64,000 bases of DNA, taken from Aeromicrobium sp. Root344. GTDB lineage: Bacteria; Actinomycetota; Actinomycetes; Propionibacteriales; Nocardioidaceae. Both the position numbers and the translations under genes were made by a program. The notes under the pieces are model-generated. The model was given only the letters and a program-made list of their open reading frames with translations, made no database searches and was not told where the DNA came from. Where the stretch lies: assembly GCF_001425755.1 (NCBI RefSeq), contig NZ_LMDH01000001.1, positions 236,708 through 300,707 on the forward strand, written 5' to 3'. How positions within the stretch are numbered: position 1 is the stretch's first letter; each line of letters starts with the position of its first letter. Positions 16,833 to 25,397 of the stretch are shown here, piece after piece.

Positions 16833-18284
16833 TCAGCGACCGTCGCCAGAGGCAGGCCGAGGGCTGCGCGGCAGGAAGACTGCCGGGACGATCGCCAGCG
16901 CGGCCGGGGCGAGCGGCCACCAGAACGTGCTGCCGAACGCATCCGCCGTCGCCTCGACGAGGTCCGCGCCGCCCGACCGCGCCCGGCTGAGCTGGTGCTG
17001 CAGCACCGCGGCGAAGATCGCCGTGCCGATCGCCCCGCCGATCCGCTGCGTCACGTTGAGCGTGGCGGTCGCGCCCGGCATGGCTGCCCGGTCGAGCTTC
17101 GCGTACGCCGTCGCCATGACCGGAGCCATGACGCACCCCGTGCCGATGCCGATCACCAGCAGGGCTGCCGACATCACGACATAGCTCGTGCCGGCCGTCG
17201 AGGCGGTGTAGCCCGCCAGCCCGGCGACCATGAGCGGCAGTCCCGTCAGCACTGCAAGGCGCGCCTTGCCACGGTCGGCGAGACGGCCCGTGACGGCCAT
17301 CGCCAGGGCCGCACCGACACCCTGTGGCACCAGCAGCAGCCCCGTCGTGCTGGCCGACTCCCCTCGCACCACCTGGTAGTAGAGCGGCAGCAGGAGCATC
17401 GAGCCGATCAGCACGGCGCCGAGCAGCACCTGGATCGTCACGGCGAGCGTGAACGTGCGGTTGGCGAACAGCCTTAGGTCGAGCAACGGCTTGTCGACCC
17501 GGAGCGCATGCCGTACGAACGTCGCGATCAACGCGGCGCCGGCCACGACAGCGACCCAGGCCCTGACCTCGTCGAGCCCGCCGCGCTCCGCGAGCACCGA
17601 CAACCCGTACACGAAGGCCACGACGCCGGGCGTGAGGACCGACAGGCCGACCACGTCGAGTCGCTCGGCTCGCAGGCTGGGCTTCCGCTCGATGACCCGC
17701 GTCGACAGCCAGAACGCCACGAGACCCAGCGGAATGTTGAGGACGAACATCCACCGCCACGACACGTTGGAGACGACCAGGCCGCCGACCACGGGACCCA
17801 GCACGGGTCCGAGCATCATCGGGATGCCCACGATGCTCATGGCCCGGCCCATCCGCTGCGGGCCGGCGGCCTGCGCGACCAGCGTCATGCCGACCGGCAT
17901 GACCATGCCACCACCCAGCCCTTGAAGGACCCGGAAGGCGATGAGGCTCTCGATCGACCATGCCGTCGCGCACAGTGCGGACGCGCCGATGAACAACGCG
18001 AGCGAGAACAGCCAGACCTGCTTGCCGCCGAACCTCGCGGCCGCCCATCCGGTCAGCGGGATGACGGCCGCGAGCGCCAGCATGTAGCCGGTCATGACCC
18101 ACTGGATCGTGGCCAGGGGCGAGCCGAAGTCGCGGCCCAGCGTGTCGATCGCGACGCTGACGATCGTCGAGTCGAGCACGGTCATCACGGCGCCCAGCAC
18201 GACGACGGCGGCGACCGCCACCACGTGTTGTTCGAGCGGTCCCGACTCGGAAGCATCTGTCGGCATCCCTGCGGTGGTGGTCAT
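16833..18284 (-). CDS. DHA2-family MFS multidrug transporter (14 TMS)
   Basis: The 483-aa product has a 14-helix layout like EmrB/QacA, with LDSTIVSVAIDTLGRDFG in helix 1, GWAAARFGGKQVW (motif A) and GPVLGPVVGG (motif C of antiporters). It is a proton-driven drug exporter by family. The ATG at 18284 has AGGAGAA upstream, preferred to an in-frame start at 18308. It is divergent from a TetR gene that presumably represses it. Confidence 0.92.
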   Translation of the reverse strand: MTTTAGMPTDASESGPLEQHVVAVAAVVVLGAVMTVLDSTIVSVAIDTLGRDFGSPLATIQWVMTGYMLALAAVIPLTGWAAARFGGKQVWLFSLALFIGASALCATAWSIESLIAFRVLQGLGGGMVMPVGMTLVAQAAGPQRMGRAMSIVGIPMMLGPVLGPVVGGLVVSNVSWRWMFVLNIPLGLVAFWLSTRVIERKPSLRAERLDVVGLSVLTPGVVAFVYGLSVLAERGGLDEVRAWVAVVAGAALIATFVRHALRVDKPLLDLRLFANRTFTLAVTIQVLLGAVLIGSMLLLPLYYQVVRGESASTTGLLLVPQGVGAALAMAVTGRLADRGKARLAVLTGLPLMVAGLAGYTASTAGTSYVVMSAALLVIGIGTGCVMAPVMATAYAKLDRAAMPGATATLNVTQRIGGAIGTAIFAAVLQHQLSRARSGGADLVEATADAFGSTFWWPLAPAALAIVPAVFLPRSPRPASGDGR

Positions 18285-18311
18285 GGTCTTCTCCTGTCCT
18301 CGATCCATATA

Positions 18312-18341
18312 TTTAGAGTCACCCTAAGTTTAGACTCACCC
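18312..18341. promoter_or_regulatory. TetR operator between pump and regulator
   Basis: Two copies of TTTAGA(G/C)TCACCC with a 17-base period also form the dyad GAGTC-N12-GACTC. A TTGACA (minus strand, 18350-18345) places the site over the pump promoter. Confidence 0.6.
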
Positions 18342-18354
18342 CAATGTCAACTGG

Positions 18355-18360
18355 TATGCT
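18355..18360 (+). promoter_or_regulatory. -10 element of the pump-linked tetR, leaderless type
   Basis: TGGTATGCT is an extended -10; TATGCT is followed by six bases and the ATG. Confidence 0.5.
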
Positions 18361-18366
18361 CGCGAC

Positions 18367-18996
18367 ATGACGACCGAGACGGGCCTGCGGGAACGCAAGA
18401 AGCAACAGACCAGGCAGCGCATCCAGGACTGTGCGATCGAGCTCTTCGCCAGAAGCGGATTCGACAAGGTTCCGGTCGCGGCGATCGCCCGCGCGGCGGA
18501 CGTCTCCGAGGCCACGGTGTTCAACTACTTCCCGGCCAAGGAGGACCTCGTCTACGAGGGCATGGAGGCGTTCGAGAACGCCCTGATCGCCGCCGTGCGT
18601 GACCGCCCAGACGGCACCTCGGTCGTGAGTGCGTTCCGCCACTTCGTGCTCCAGCCGAGAGGCGCGCTCGCCGACAGCGAACCAGCGGGCATCGAGCGGA
18701 TCGCGACCGTGGCGCGGCTCACCGCGGGCAGCCCGGCGTTGCAGGGCCGGGAGCGGCAGACGTTCGACCGGTTCACCCAGGCTCTCGCCGAGCTCGTCGC
18801 GGCCGAGCGAGGCGTACGCCCGGACGACCCCGAGGCCTGGGTCGCGGCCAATGCGCTGATGGGCGTCAACCGCGCCATGAAGACGTCGGTGCACCGCCAG
18901 GCTCTGGCTGGACAGAGCGGCCGGCGAATCGCCAAGGACGTCCTCGCGCTCGGCCGTCGCGCCCTCGACCTGCTCGAAGACGGACTTGGCACCTGA
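18367..18996 (+). CDS. TetR-family regulator
   Basis: The 209-aa product has a basic N-terminus (LRERKKQQTRQRIQDCA), a helix-turn-helix (VAAIARAADVSEATVFNYFPAKEDL) and an all-helical ligand domain. It is divergent from the DHA2 pump, with an operator-like repeat between them, so it most likely represses the pump until a drug ligand binds. Confidence 0.92.
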   Translation: MTTETGLRERKKQQTRQRIQDCAIELFARSGFDKVPVAAIARAADVSEATVFNYFPAKEDLVYEGMEAFENALIAAVRDRPDGTSVVSAFRHFVLQPRGALADSEPAGIERIATVARLTAGSPALQGRERQTFDRFTQALAELVAAERGVRPDDPEAWVAANALMGVNRAMKTSVHRQALAGQSGRRIAKDVLALGRRALDLLEDGLGT

Positions 18997-19074
18997 CGGG
19001 TGTAGCCTCGCCGGGCGCGACCCCGCTCCTCACCGAGCAGCGGCACCTGTGGACCACCCACCGACGGAGTCGGC

Positions 19075-20211
19075 ATGGAACAGCTTGACCTGGGCGTCAT
19101 CGCCCACACTGCCAAGGAGAACGAGCGGCGGCTGCCGATCCACCCCCGGCACCTCGAGCGCCTGGCGGACGCCCAGCGCCCACACGTCTTCCTCGAGGAG
19201 GGCTACGGCGCGAACTTCAGCTGGTCCGACGACGAGCTGCGGCCGTACGTCGGCGGCATCCTGAGCCGCGCCGAGCTGATCGAGCGGTGCGACGTCATCC
19301 TGCTCACCAAGCCCCAGCCGTCAGACCTGCTGCAGATGCGTGAGGGCCAGACCCTGTGGGGCTGGCCGCACTGCGTGCAGGACCGCGCGCTGACGCAGGC
19401 CGCGATCGACCGCAAGCTGACCCTCATCGCGTGGGAGGCCATGAACCACTGGAGCGGTGACGGCAACTTCCTGCTGCACGTGTTCCACAAGAACAACGAG
19501 CTCGCCGGCTACTGCTCGGTGCTCCACGCCATGGAGATCGGCGGCCTGACCGGCAACTACGGGCGCCGCCTGAGCGCTGCGGTCATCGGTTTCGGCGCGA
19601 CGGCCCGCGGTGCGGTGACCGCGCTGAGCGCGCACGGCATCCACGACGTCAACATCTTCACGCAGCGCGGCGTCGCGGCGGTCAGCGCACCGATCCACTC
19701 AGCGCACATCGTCCACTTCGACCCTGCAGCATCGCCCGCCGAGAGCCGGGCGTTCGTCGACGAGGGCTGGGTGCCGATGCCCGCCCTGCTCGCCGAGCAC
19801 GACGTGATCGTCAACTGCGTCCTGCAGAGCCCCACCTCCCCCATGACGTTCCTGACCAACGACGACCTGCCGACCCTCCCGTCGGGGACGCTCGTCGTCG
19901 ACGTGTCCTGCGACGAGGGCATGGGCTTCGAGTGGGCCAGGCCGACGTCGTTCGACGAGCCGACGTTCACCGTAGGCAACGGCGTGACCTACTACGCGGT
20001 CGACCACAGCCCGTCCTACCTCTGGAACTCCGCGACGTGGGAGATCAGCCAGGCGCTGCTGCCGTACGTGTCGAAGGTCCTGGCGGGGCCGGACTCGTGG
20101 GACGCCGACGAGACCCTGCGACGCGCGATCGAGATCCGCGACGGGGTCATCCAGAACCCCGACATCCTGGCGTTCCAGCACCGCTCCCCCGAGTACCCGC
20201 ATCCCGCCTGA
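19075..20211 (+). CDS. N5-(carboxyethyl)ornithine synthase-like / alanine-dehydrogenase-fold enzyme
   Basis: The 378-aa product has an N-terminal AlaDh/PNT-like domain (KENERRLPIHPRHL, FLEEGYGANF) and a Rossmann segment (AAVIGFGATARGAVTAL), with the characteristic DVSCDEGMGFEWARPT and YYAVDHSPSYLW. Characterised relatives reductively condense ornithine or lysine with pyruvate. Substrate assignment here is by family only. It is followed 18 bases later by an SDR gene. Confidence 0.75.
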   Translation: MEQLDLGVIAHTAKENERRLPIHPRHLERLADAQRPHVFLEEGYGANFSWSDDELRPYVGGILSRAELIERCDVILLTKPQPSDLLQMREGQTLWGWPHCVQDRALTQAAIDRKLTLIAWEAMNHWSGDGNFLLHVFHKNNELAGYCSVLHAMEIGGLTGNYGRRLSAAVIGFGATARGAVTALSAHGIHDVNIFTQRGVAAVSAPIHSAHIVHFDPAASPAESRAFVDEGWVPMPALLAEHDVIVNCVLQSPTSPMTFLTNDDLPTLPSGTLVVDVSCDEGMGFEWARPTSFDEPTFTVGNGVTYYAVDHSPSYLWNSATWEISQALLPYVSKVLAGPDSWDADETLRRAIEIRDGVIQNPDILAFQHRSPEYPHPA

Positions 20212-20229
20212 TCCCGCATGCTGGAGGGC

Positions 20230-21138
20230 ATGGACCGCATCACGACGCCCTTCGACTTCAGCTCGACCGCGGCCGAGGTCGTCGACGGCATCGACCTGAC
20301 CGGGAGACGCGCCGTCGTGACGGGCGGCGCCTCCGGCATCGGCGTCGAGACCGCGCGAGCCCTGGCTGCCACCGGTGCTGAGGTGACGATCGCCGTGCGG
20401 GACCTCCAGGCCGGCGAGCAGGTCGCCACCGACATCCGTGCCTCGACGGGCCGCCCCGTCGACGTACGACGCCTCGAGCTCACCGACCTCGACAGCGTCG
20501 ACGCGTTCGTCGCCGCCTGGGACGGCCCGCTCGACATCCTGGTCAACAACGCGGGGATCATGGCCACCCCGGAGACGTACACGGAGCAGGGGTGGGAGCT
20601 GCAGTTCGCGACCAACCACCTCGGCCACTTCAGGCTCACGCTCGGCCTGCACGACGCGCTCGCCGCCAGCGGTCGTGCCCGCGTCGTCTCGGTCAGCTCG
20701 AGCGCGCACTTCCGCTCGCCGGTGATCTTCGACGACCTGTTCTTCCGCTTCATGCCGTACGACCCGTGGGCGGCGTACGGGCAGTCCAAGACCGCCAACG
20801 TGCTGTTCGCTGTCGAGGCCACGCGTCGCTGGGCGGCCGAGGGCATCACCGCCAACGCACTGATGCCAGGCTCCATCGCGACCAACCTGCAGCGACACAG
20901 CGGCGGCGGCGCGCCCAACCCGCTCGCGAAGACACCCGAGCAGGGCGCCGCGACGTCGGTCCTGCTCGCGACCAGCCCCCTGCTCGAGGGTGTCGGCGGC
21001 CGCTACTTCGTCGACAACCAGGAGGCCGTCATCGTCGACCGGCCGACGAACGACATGACCGGCGTCGCGCCCTACGCGCTGGACGCGGCCAACGCCGAGC
21101 GGCTCTGGGACGTGTCCCTGGAGCTGCTCGGCGTGTGA
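20230..21138 (+). CDS. Short-chain dehydrogenase/reductase (SDR)
   Basis: The product is about 302 aa and NAD(P)-dependent: cofactor motif TGGASGIG, NNAG, catalytic Ser in SVSSSAHF and Tyr/Lys in YGQSKTAN. The C-terminal extension resembles retinol-dehydrogenase-like SDRs. GGAGG lies just before the ATG at 20230; an in-frame ATG at 20218 gives four more residues. Substrate unknown. Confidence 0.88.
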   Translation: MDRITTPFDFSSTAAEVVDGIDLTGRRAVVTGGASGIGVETARALAATGAEVTIAVRDLQAGEQVATDIRASTGRPVDVRRLELTDLDSVDAFVAAWDGPLDILVNNAGIMATPETYTEQGWELQFATNHLGHFRLTLGLHDALAASGRARVVSVSSSAHFRSPVIFDDLFFRFMPYDPWAAYGQSKTANVLFAVEATRRWAAEGITANALMPGSIATNLQRHSGGGAPNPLAKTPEQGAATSVLLATSPLLEGVGGRYFVDNQEAVIVDRPTNDMTGVAPYALDAANAERLWDVSLELLGV

Positions 21139-21142
21139 GCCG

Positions 21143-21682
21143 TCATTCCGCGGCGGGACCGTAGACCAGGTGCAGGACACCCGTCCCGAACGTCGCGGAC
21201 GACCGGAGCTCGAGTGGCACCTTGGCACCGTCGGCGAACAGCTTCTTGCCGCTACCGACCACGACGGGGTGCACCAGCAGGTGCAGCTCGTCGACGAGAC
21301 GCTGCTCCAGCATCCAGCGCACGAGCGTCGCGCTGCCGGTCGTGCCGAGCCGCGTCTCCTGCTTGAGCGCCGTCAGCTCGGCGACCACGTCGCCGCTGAT
21401 GATCGACGAGTTCTCCCACGTGGCCTCGGTCAGCGAGTCCGACACGACGTACTTGCGCGCGCCGTTCATCTGCGCCGTGAACGGGTCCTGCGGGTCGGCG
21501 GCCGGCCAGTAGGCCGCCATCTCCTCGTACGTCTGCCGGCCGAACAGCGTGGCGTCGGCGCTGCCCATGAGGGCGCCGACCGCCGCGCCCATCTCGTCGT
21601 CGAAGTAGTCGAAGTGCCACGTCTCCGGCGCCTCGATGACGCCGTCGAGCGAGATGAAGAGGCTTGCGGTGATGGATCCCAT
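21143..21682 (-). CDS. Dihydrofolate-reductase-fold (RibD C-terminal-like) protein
   Basis: The 179-aa product carries FISLDGVIEAPETW, GRQTYEEM and the late STVR-like/LHLLVHPVVVGSGKKLF pattern of the RibD_C reductase fold. Many such actinobacterial proteins are stand-alone reductases of unknown substrate. It converges on the SDR gene. Confidence 0.85.
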   Translation of the reverse strand: MGSITASLFISLDGVIEAPETWHFDYFDDEMGAAVGALMGSADATLFGRQTYEEMAAYWPAADPQDPFTAQMNGARKYVVSDSLTEATWENSSIISGDVVAELTALKQETRLGTTGSATLVRWMLEQRLVDELHLLVHPVVVGSGKKLFADGAKVPLELRSSATFGTGVLHLVYGPAAE

Positions 21683-21780
21683 GATCGTCTCCCGGGTTGT
21701 CGCGGGCGCCGTCTCTCGGCGCCTTCACCCCTACGTCGAACGGACGCACGGCGATTCGACAACCCGGGACGAACTTTTTT

Positions 21781-22287
21781 TCAGCCCGCTGCTGGACCGT
21801 TGGTGTGCTCGCCCAGCAGGTCCGGCCCGATGATGTCCATCTCGACTGCCTTCTCGCCGGCGTAGCAGGTCCAGTGCAGACCCGCCGAGTCCTGGCCGAT
21901 GCAGCCGCCGGCGATGTTGTCGTCGGCGTCGTTGAACGTCTCCTTGGCGCCCTTGTAGTCGGGGAGGATCTCCTTGCTGGGCGCCTTCGCGAGGGTGCAG
22001 TCGAACTCGACGTCGCTCGTCTTGGTGCACGTCGGATCGGTGTCGATGAAGATCACGCTGCTGCCCGGCATGCCTCGCTCGACCGTGTCGGGCGACAGCA
22101 GGGTGACGGCAGCGGCAGCACCGGCGCCGACGACGATGACGCCGGCGGTGGCGAACGCGGCGATCGTCGTCCGTGAACGCTGCTTGCGGCGGCGGCGCAC
22201 GACGATCGATCCCGCGATCTGGGCGGTGACGGCCTGCTCGAGGTCGTCACCGATGCGGGTGAGGTCGGACTGGGTGGTGGGGTTCAT
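21781..22287 (-). CDS. Putative membrane anti-sigma factor partner
   Basis: The 168-aa product has a cytosolic N-terminus of about 38 residues, one membrane helix (TTIAAFATAGVIVVGAGAAAAVTLL) and an extracellular domain with four cysteines. It has no zinc-binding anti-sigma motif. Its ATG overlaps the stop of the ECF sigma gene by four bases; this coupling is the main reason to call it a regulator of that sigma factor. Confidence 0.6.
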   Translation of the reverse strand: MNPTTQSDLTRIGDDLEQAVTAQIAGSIVVRRRRKQRSRTTIAAFATAGVIVVGAGAAAAVTLLSPDTVERGMPGSSVIFIDTDPTCTKTSDVEFDCTLAKAPSKEILPDYKGAKETFNDADDNIAGGCIGQDSAGLHWTCYAGEKAVEMDIIGPDLLGEHTNGPAAG

Positions 22288-22889
22288 GACGATTCCTTGG
22301 GGTTCGAGACGGTCTGGAGGGAGGTCCGCATGCGGGCGAGACCACGGGACACGCGGATGCGGGCCGCGGTCGGCGTGCAGTCGAGCTCTTCGGCGACCTC
22401 GTCGTACGGTCGGTCGGAGAGGACGCGCAGCTCGACGGCGACGCGTTGGGACTCGGGCAGCGTCGCCAGGGCACGCTCGAGGTCGGCGTCCATGCCGTCG
22501 ACCCACGAGGTGTCGGGCGTCGCCGTCGAGCGGCCGTGCGTGACGCGCAGGGCCTGGCTGGCCTCGCTGATCAGACGGCGCTCCCGCGCGGAGCGGGACA
22601 GGACGTTGCGGGCGACGCCGAACAGCCAGGGTCCGGCCGAGCCGCCCTTCTGGTCGACGAACCGGTGCCGTGACGTCCACACCTGGGCGAACGTCTCCGC
22701 CGTGAGGTCGAGGGCGGCCTCACGGTCGGACGTACGACGGAGCAGGAACGCGTGGATCGGCTCGGCATAGCGGTCGTAGAGCTGGCGGAACGCCTGCGGG
22801 TCGTGGCCCGACGCCGCGATCAGCTCGGCGTCGGACTTCACGTGAACACTTCGATCATGGATGGTGAGACCTCCGGTCGACTGGAACAT
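22284..22889 (-). CDS. ECF sigma factor
   Basis: The product is up to 201 aa, with sigma region 2 (FRQLYDRYAEPIHAFLLRR, ETFAQVWTSRHRF) and region 4 (LPESQRVAVELRVLSDRPYDEVAEELD). The start is uncertain: the ATG at 22889 lacks a good ribosome site, while a GTG at the codon before KSDAELIAA is an alternative. It is coupled to the membrane protein downstream and divergent from OsmC. Confidence 0.88.
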   Translation of the reverse strand: MFQSTGGLTIHDRSVHVKSDAELIAASGHDPQAFRQLYDRYAEPIHAFLLRRTSDREAALDLTAETFAQVWTSRHRFVDQKGGSAGPWLFGVARNVLSRSARERRLISEASQALRVTHGRSTATPDTSWVDGMDADLERALATLPESQRVAVELRVLSDRPYDEVAEELDCTPTAARIRVSRGLARMRTSLQTVSNPKESS

Positions 22890-23010
22890 GACATCACGTA
22901 CATGCCGCGGCGGGCCCGAAATGTTTCACCGTCCCGGACTCTCGTGATCTTTCGGCGTTCAACCGGCCGCAGTAGCGTCAACAGGACATCCACGACGGAA
23001 GAGGTTCACG

Positions 23011-23454
23011 ATGCCCACACGCACCGCACGCACGGCCTGGGACGGCACCCTGCAGGAAGGTTCGGGTCAGGTCGAGCTGACCAGCTCGGGACTCGGCACG
23101 TTCCAGGTCTCGTTCCCGCAGCGGGCCTCCGACGACGGCGGCGGCGTCACCAACCCGGAGGAGCTCATCGGCGCGGCGCACTCGGCCTGCTACGCCATGT
23201 CGCTCGCCGGGCAGCTCGGCGCGCGCGACGCGACTCCGCTCTCGATGGAGATCCGTGCCGACGTGACCCTGGGGCCCGACCCCGAAGGCGGCTTCAAGCT
23301 CACCGGCATCACGCTGACGGTCCGCGGTGAGGCCGAGGGCATCGACGAGGCCGGCTTCCTCGAGGCCGCCCAGGCCGCGAAGGTCGGCTGTCCCGTCAGC
23401 AAGGCGCTTGCCGGCGTCGAGATCACGCTCGACGCCGCGATGGAGACCGCTTAG
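23011..23454 (+). CDS. OsmC-family organic hydroperoxide reductase
   Basis: The 147-aa product has the two redox cysteines of OsmC/Ohr: one in AAHSACYAMSLAG, one in AKVGCPVSKAL. It reduces organic peroxides in the cytosol with a thiol donor. GGAAGAGG precedes the ATG. Confidence 0.93.
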   Translation: MPTRTARTAWDGTLQEGSGQVELTSSGLGTFQVSFPQRASDDGGGVTNPEELIGAAHSACYAMSLAGQLGARDATPLSMEIRADVTLGPDPEGGFKLTGITLTVRGEAEGIDEAGFLEAAQAAKVGCPVSKALAGVEITLDAAMETA

Positions 23455-23464
23455 GGCGTACGGG

Positions 23465-24064
23465 CTACGACTTGGGAGCGTCGAGGACCTTGGAGGTCGA
23501 GGTCTTCTCCTCGCCACCATCGCGATCGGTGATCTCAAGTCGTGCCCGCAGCGGCTTCTCGGGGTTGTCGAGGCACTTGAGTGGCACCGTCATCGACAGC
23601 TGCGGTCCGCGGATGCGCATCACTGACGCGCAGGCGTACTGCTCGTCCTTGCCGTCCTTGGCCAGATAGAGCTGCGGGAACACGAATGCGCCACGCGCGT
23701 CCTGGAACGTCGTGACGCGCCACAGGACCTTGCCGTTGTCCTGGCCCAGGACGAGGCTCACCGAGTCGATCTTCTTGAGGTCGATGTCGGGGATCTCTGC
23801 GCCGATGGCGAACACGGTCGCGCCCCGGGCGACGGTCGCGGTCTTGACGGCGATCTCGTCGGGGGCGTCGCCAGAGCCCTTGAGCTTGTCCTGGGGTGCC
23901 TTGGTGCCGGCGGCCGGGGTGGTCTTGGTGGCCTTGGGCTCCGTCGGGGTGTCGTCGCCACCGCCACGGACCAACAGGACGCCGAGGATGATGACGATCA
24001 CGATGCCGGCTGCCGCTGCCGGCACCACGAGCCGGTTGCGTCCAGAGAGGTTCCCAGTGCTCAT
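23465..24064 (-). CDS. Membrane-anchored protein of unknown function
   Basis: The 199-aa product has an N-terminal membrane helix (LVVPAAAAGIVIVIILGVLLV), a Lys/Thr/Pro linker and a beta-rich extracellular domain with two cysteines (QYACASV, PLKCLDN) that could pair. I recognise no family. It converges on OsmC, ten bases apart. Confidence 0.65.
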   Translation of the reverse strand: MSTGNLSGRNRLVVPAAAAGIVIVIILGVLLVRGGGDDTPTEPKATKTTPAAGTKAPQDKLKGSGDAPDEIAVKTATVARGATVFAIGAEIPDIDLKKIDSVSLVLGQDNGKVLWRVTTFQDARGAFVFPQLYLAKDGKDEQYACASVMRIRGPQLSMTVPLKCLDNPEKPLRARLEITDRDGGEEKTSTSKVLDAPKS

Positions 24065-24176
24065 CGTTCTCCACCTTCGTCGCTGATCATCGTCGTTGCG
24101 TCAGAGCGAGCCTAGAGCACGGCCGCGTGACCGATCGACCCGGCGAAACGTCTGTCTCGTACGCGATGCTGGTCCT

Positions 24177-25223
24177 GTGAAGCCCACCGTCCCCGGCCGT
24201 CTCCACGCCCAAGGCCTGGTCCCCCCGCGATTCGACACCGCAGCCGACGCCGTACGCCACCTCGGTTGCGTCCAGTCCCAGCTGCACGACATGGCGTTGT
24301 GGGCCGTCGCCCGTCGCACGACGGGGCTGACGCTCGCCGACGCCCAGACCGCGTTCGATCGGGGCGATTTCCTGCGCACCCACGTCCTGCGCCCCACGTG
24401 GCACTACGTGGACCCGGCCGACATCCACTGGCTCCTGGCCCTGACCGCGCCCCGCGTCCGCCAGGTCATGAACTCGAGCTGGTCCGCGCTCGGGCTCGGT
24501 CCCGAGCTCATCCAACGCGGCTCCGAGGTCATCGTCGCGGCCCTCGCCGACGGCGCGCCGCACACCCGGGCCGAGCTCGCCGACGCGCTCGAGGACGCCG
24601 GGCTGCAGGCCAAGGGCACGTTCCTCGTGCACCAGCTCATGAACGCCGAGATCAGCCTGCTGTGCGCGAACGGCCCGATGCAGGGCAAGCAGCACACCTA
24701 CGTCGCGCTGCCGCCGGTCGCGGTCGACCTCACGTACGACGAGCTGCTGGCTCAGGGGGCGCGTCGCTACGCACGCGGGCACGGCGCGTTCCGGGACAAG
24801 GACCTCGCCTGGTGGACGAGCCTGACCCTGACCGACAGCCGGCGCGCGATCGAGCTGGCGGGGCTGCGGCCGCTCGACATCGACGGTGAGGCCTACTGGA
24901 CGCTCGACGACGCGGTCGACGCCGACGTGCCACGAGTCATGCTGCTGTCCAACTTCGACGAGTACATCTCCTACGCCCGTGACCCCGAGGACTACGCCGG
25001 CTTCGTCGGCACGGTCGACGACGTCATGCGCGGCGCCGGGTTGCTGATGCTGGATGGCCGGTTGTCGGGCCGGTGGACCCGCACCGTCACCGCCAAGACG
25101 GTGCGGATCGTCGTCGACCAGGCGCCCCGGATCACCGCCGTCGCACGGCGAGCGCTCGACGCCGAGGCCGCGGCATTCGGCCGCTTCCTGGGCCGCGAGC
25201 CCGAGCTCGTGATCGCGGGCTGA
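24177..25223 (+). CDS. Winged-helix DNA-binding domain protein (HTH_42 family)
   Basis: The 348-aa product shows the family pattern: CVQSQLHDMALWAV, HVLRPTWHYVDPADIHWL, YALPPV-like and LLSNFDEYISYARD. Relatives include AlkZ-type DNA glycosylases that unhook interstrand crosslinks, but many actinobacterial members are uncharacterised. I chose the GTG at 24177, six bases after GATGCT; no ATG in frame fits. Confidence 0.8.
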   Translation: MKPTVPGRLHAQGLVPPRFDTAADAVRHLGCVQSQLHDMALWAVARRTTGLTLADAQTAFDRGDFLRTHVLRPTWHYVDPADIHWLLALTAPRVRQVMNSSWSALGLGPELIQRGSEVIVAALADGAPHTRAELADALEDAGLQAKGTFLVHQLMNAEISLLCANGPMQGKQHTYVALPPVAVDLTYDELLAQGARRYARGHGAFRDKDLAWWTSLTLTDSRRAIELAGLRPLDIDGEAYWTLDDAVDADVPRVMLLSNFDEYISYARDPEDYAGFVGTVDDVMRGAGLLMLDGRLSGRWTRTVTAKTVRIVVDQAPRITAVARRALDAEAAAFGRFLGREPELVIAG

Positions 25224-25225
25224 TC

Positions 25226-25252
25226 CATCACGTGGTCCGGCTCCACGTGATG
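25226..25252 (+). terminator. Palindromic terminator hairpin
   Basis: A perfect 10-bp stem (CATCACGTGG / CCACGTGATG) with a 7-base loop begins three bases after the winged-helix gene. It shares CTCCACGTG(A/G)TG with the hairpin at 30170-30234. Confidence 0.75.
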
Positions 25253-25397
25253 TCTGCCACGTCGCCGCGTCCTGCCGTCAAGTTCGCGGGAATTCCGGGG
25301 CGAACCTGCCTGCAGCCGGATGGAGCGTCGCGTTACCCTGTTAACGGTAGTTTTCGCACGCGCGCCAGCACACAATTCGGAAGAGGCGATCGAGGCT

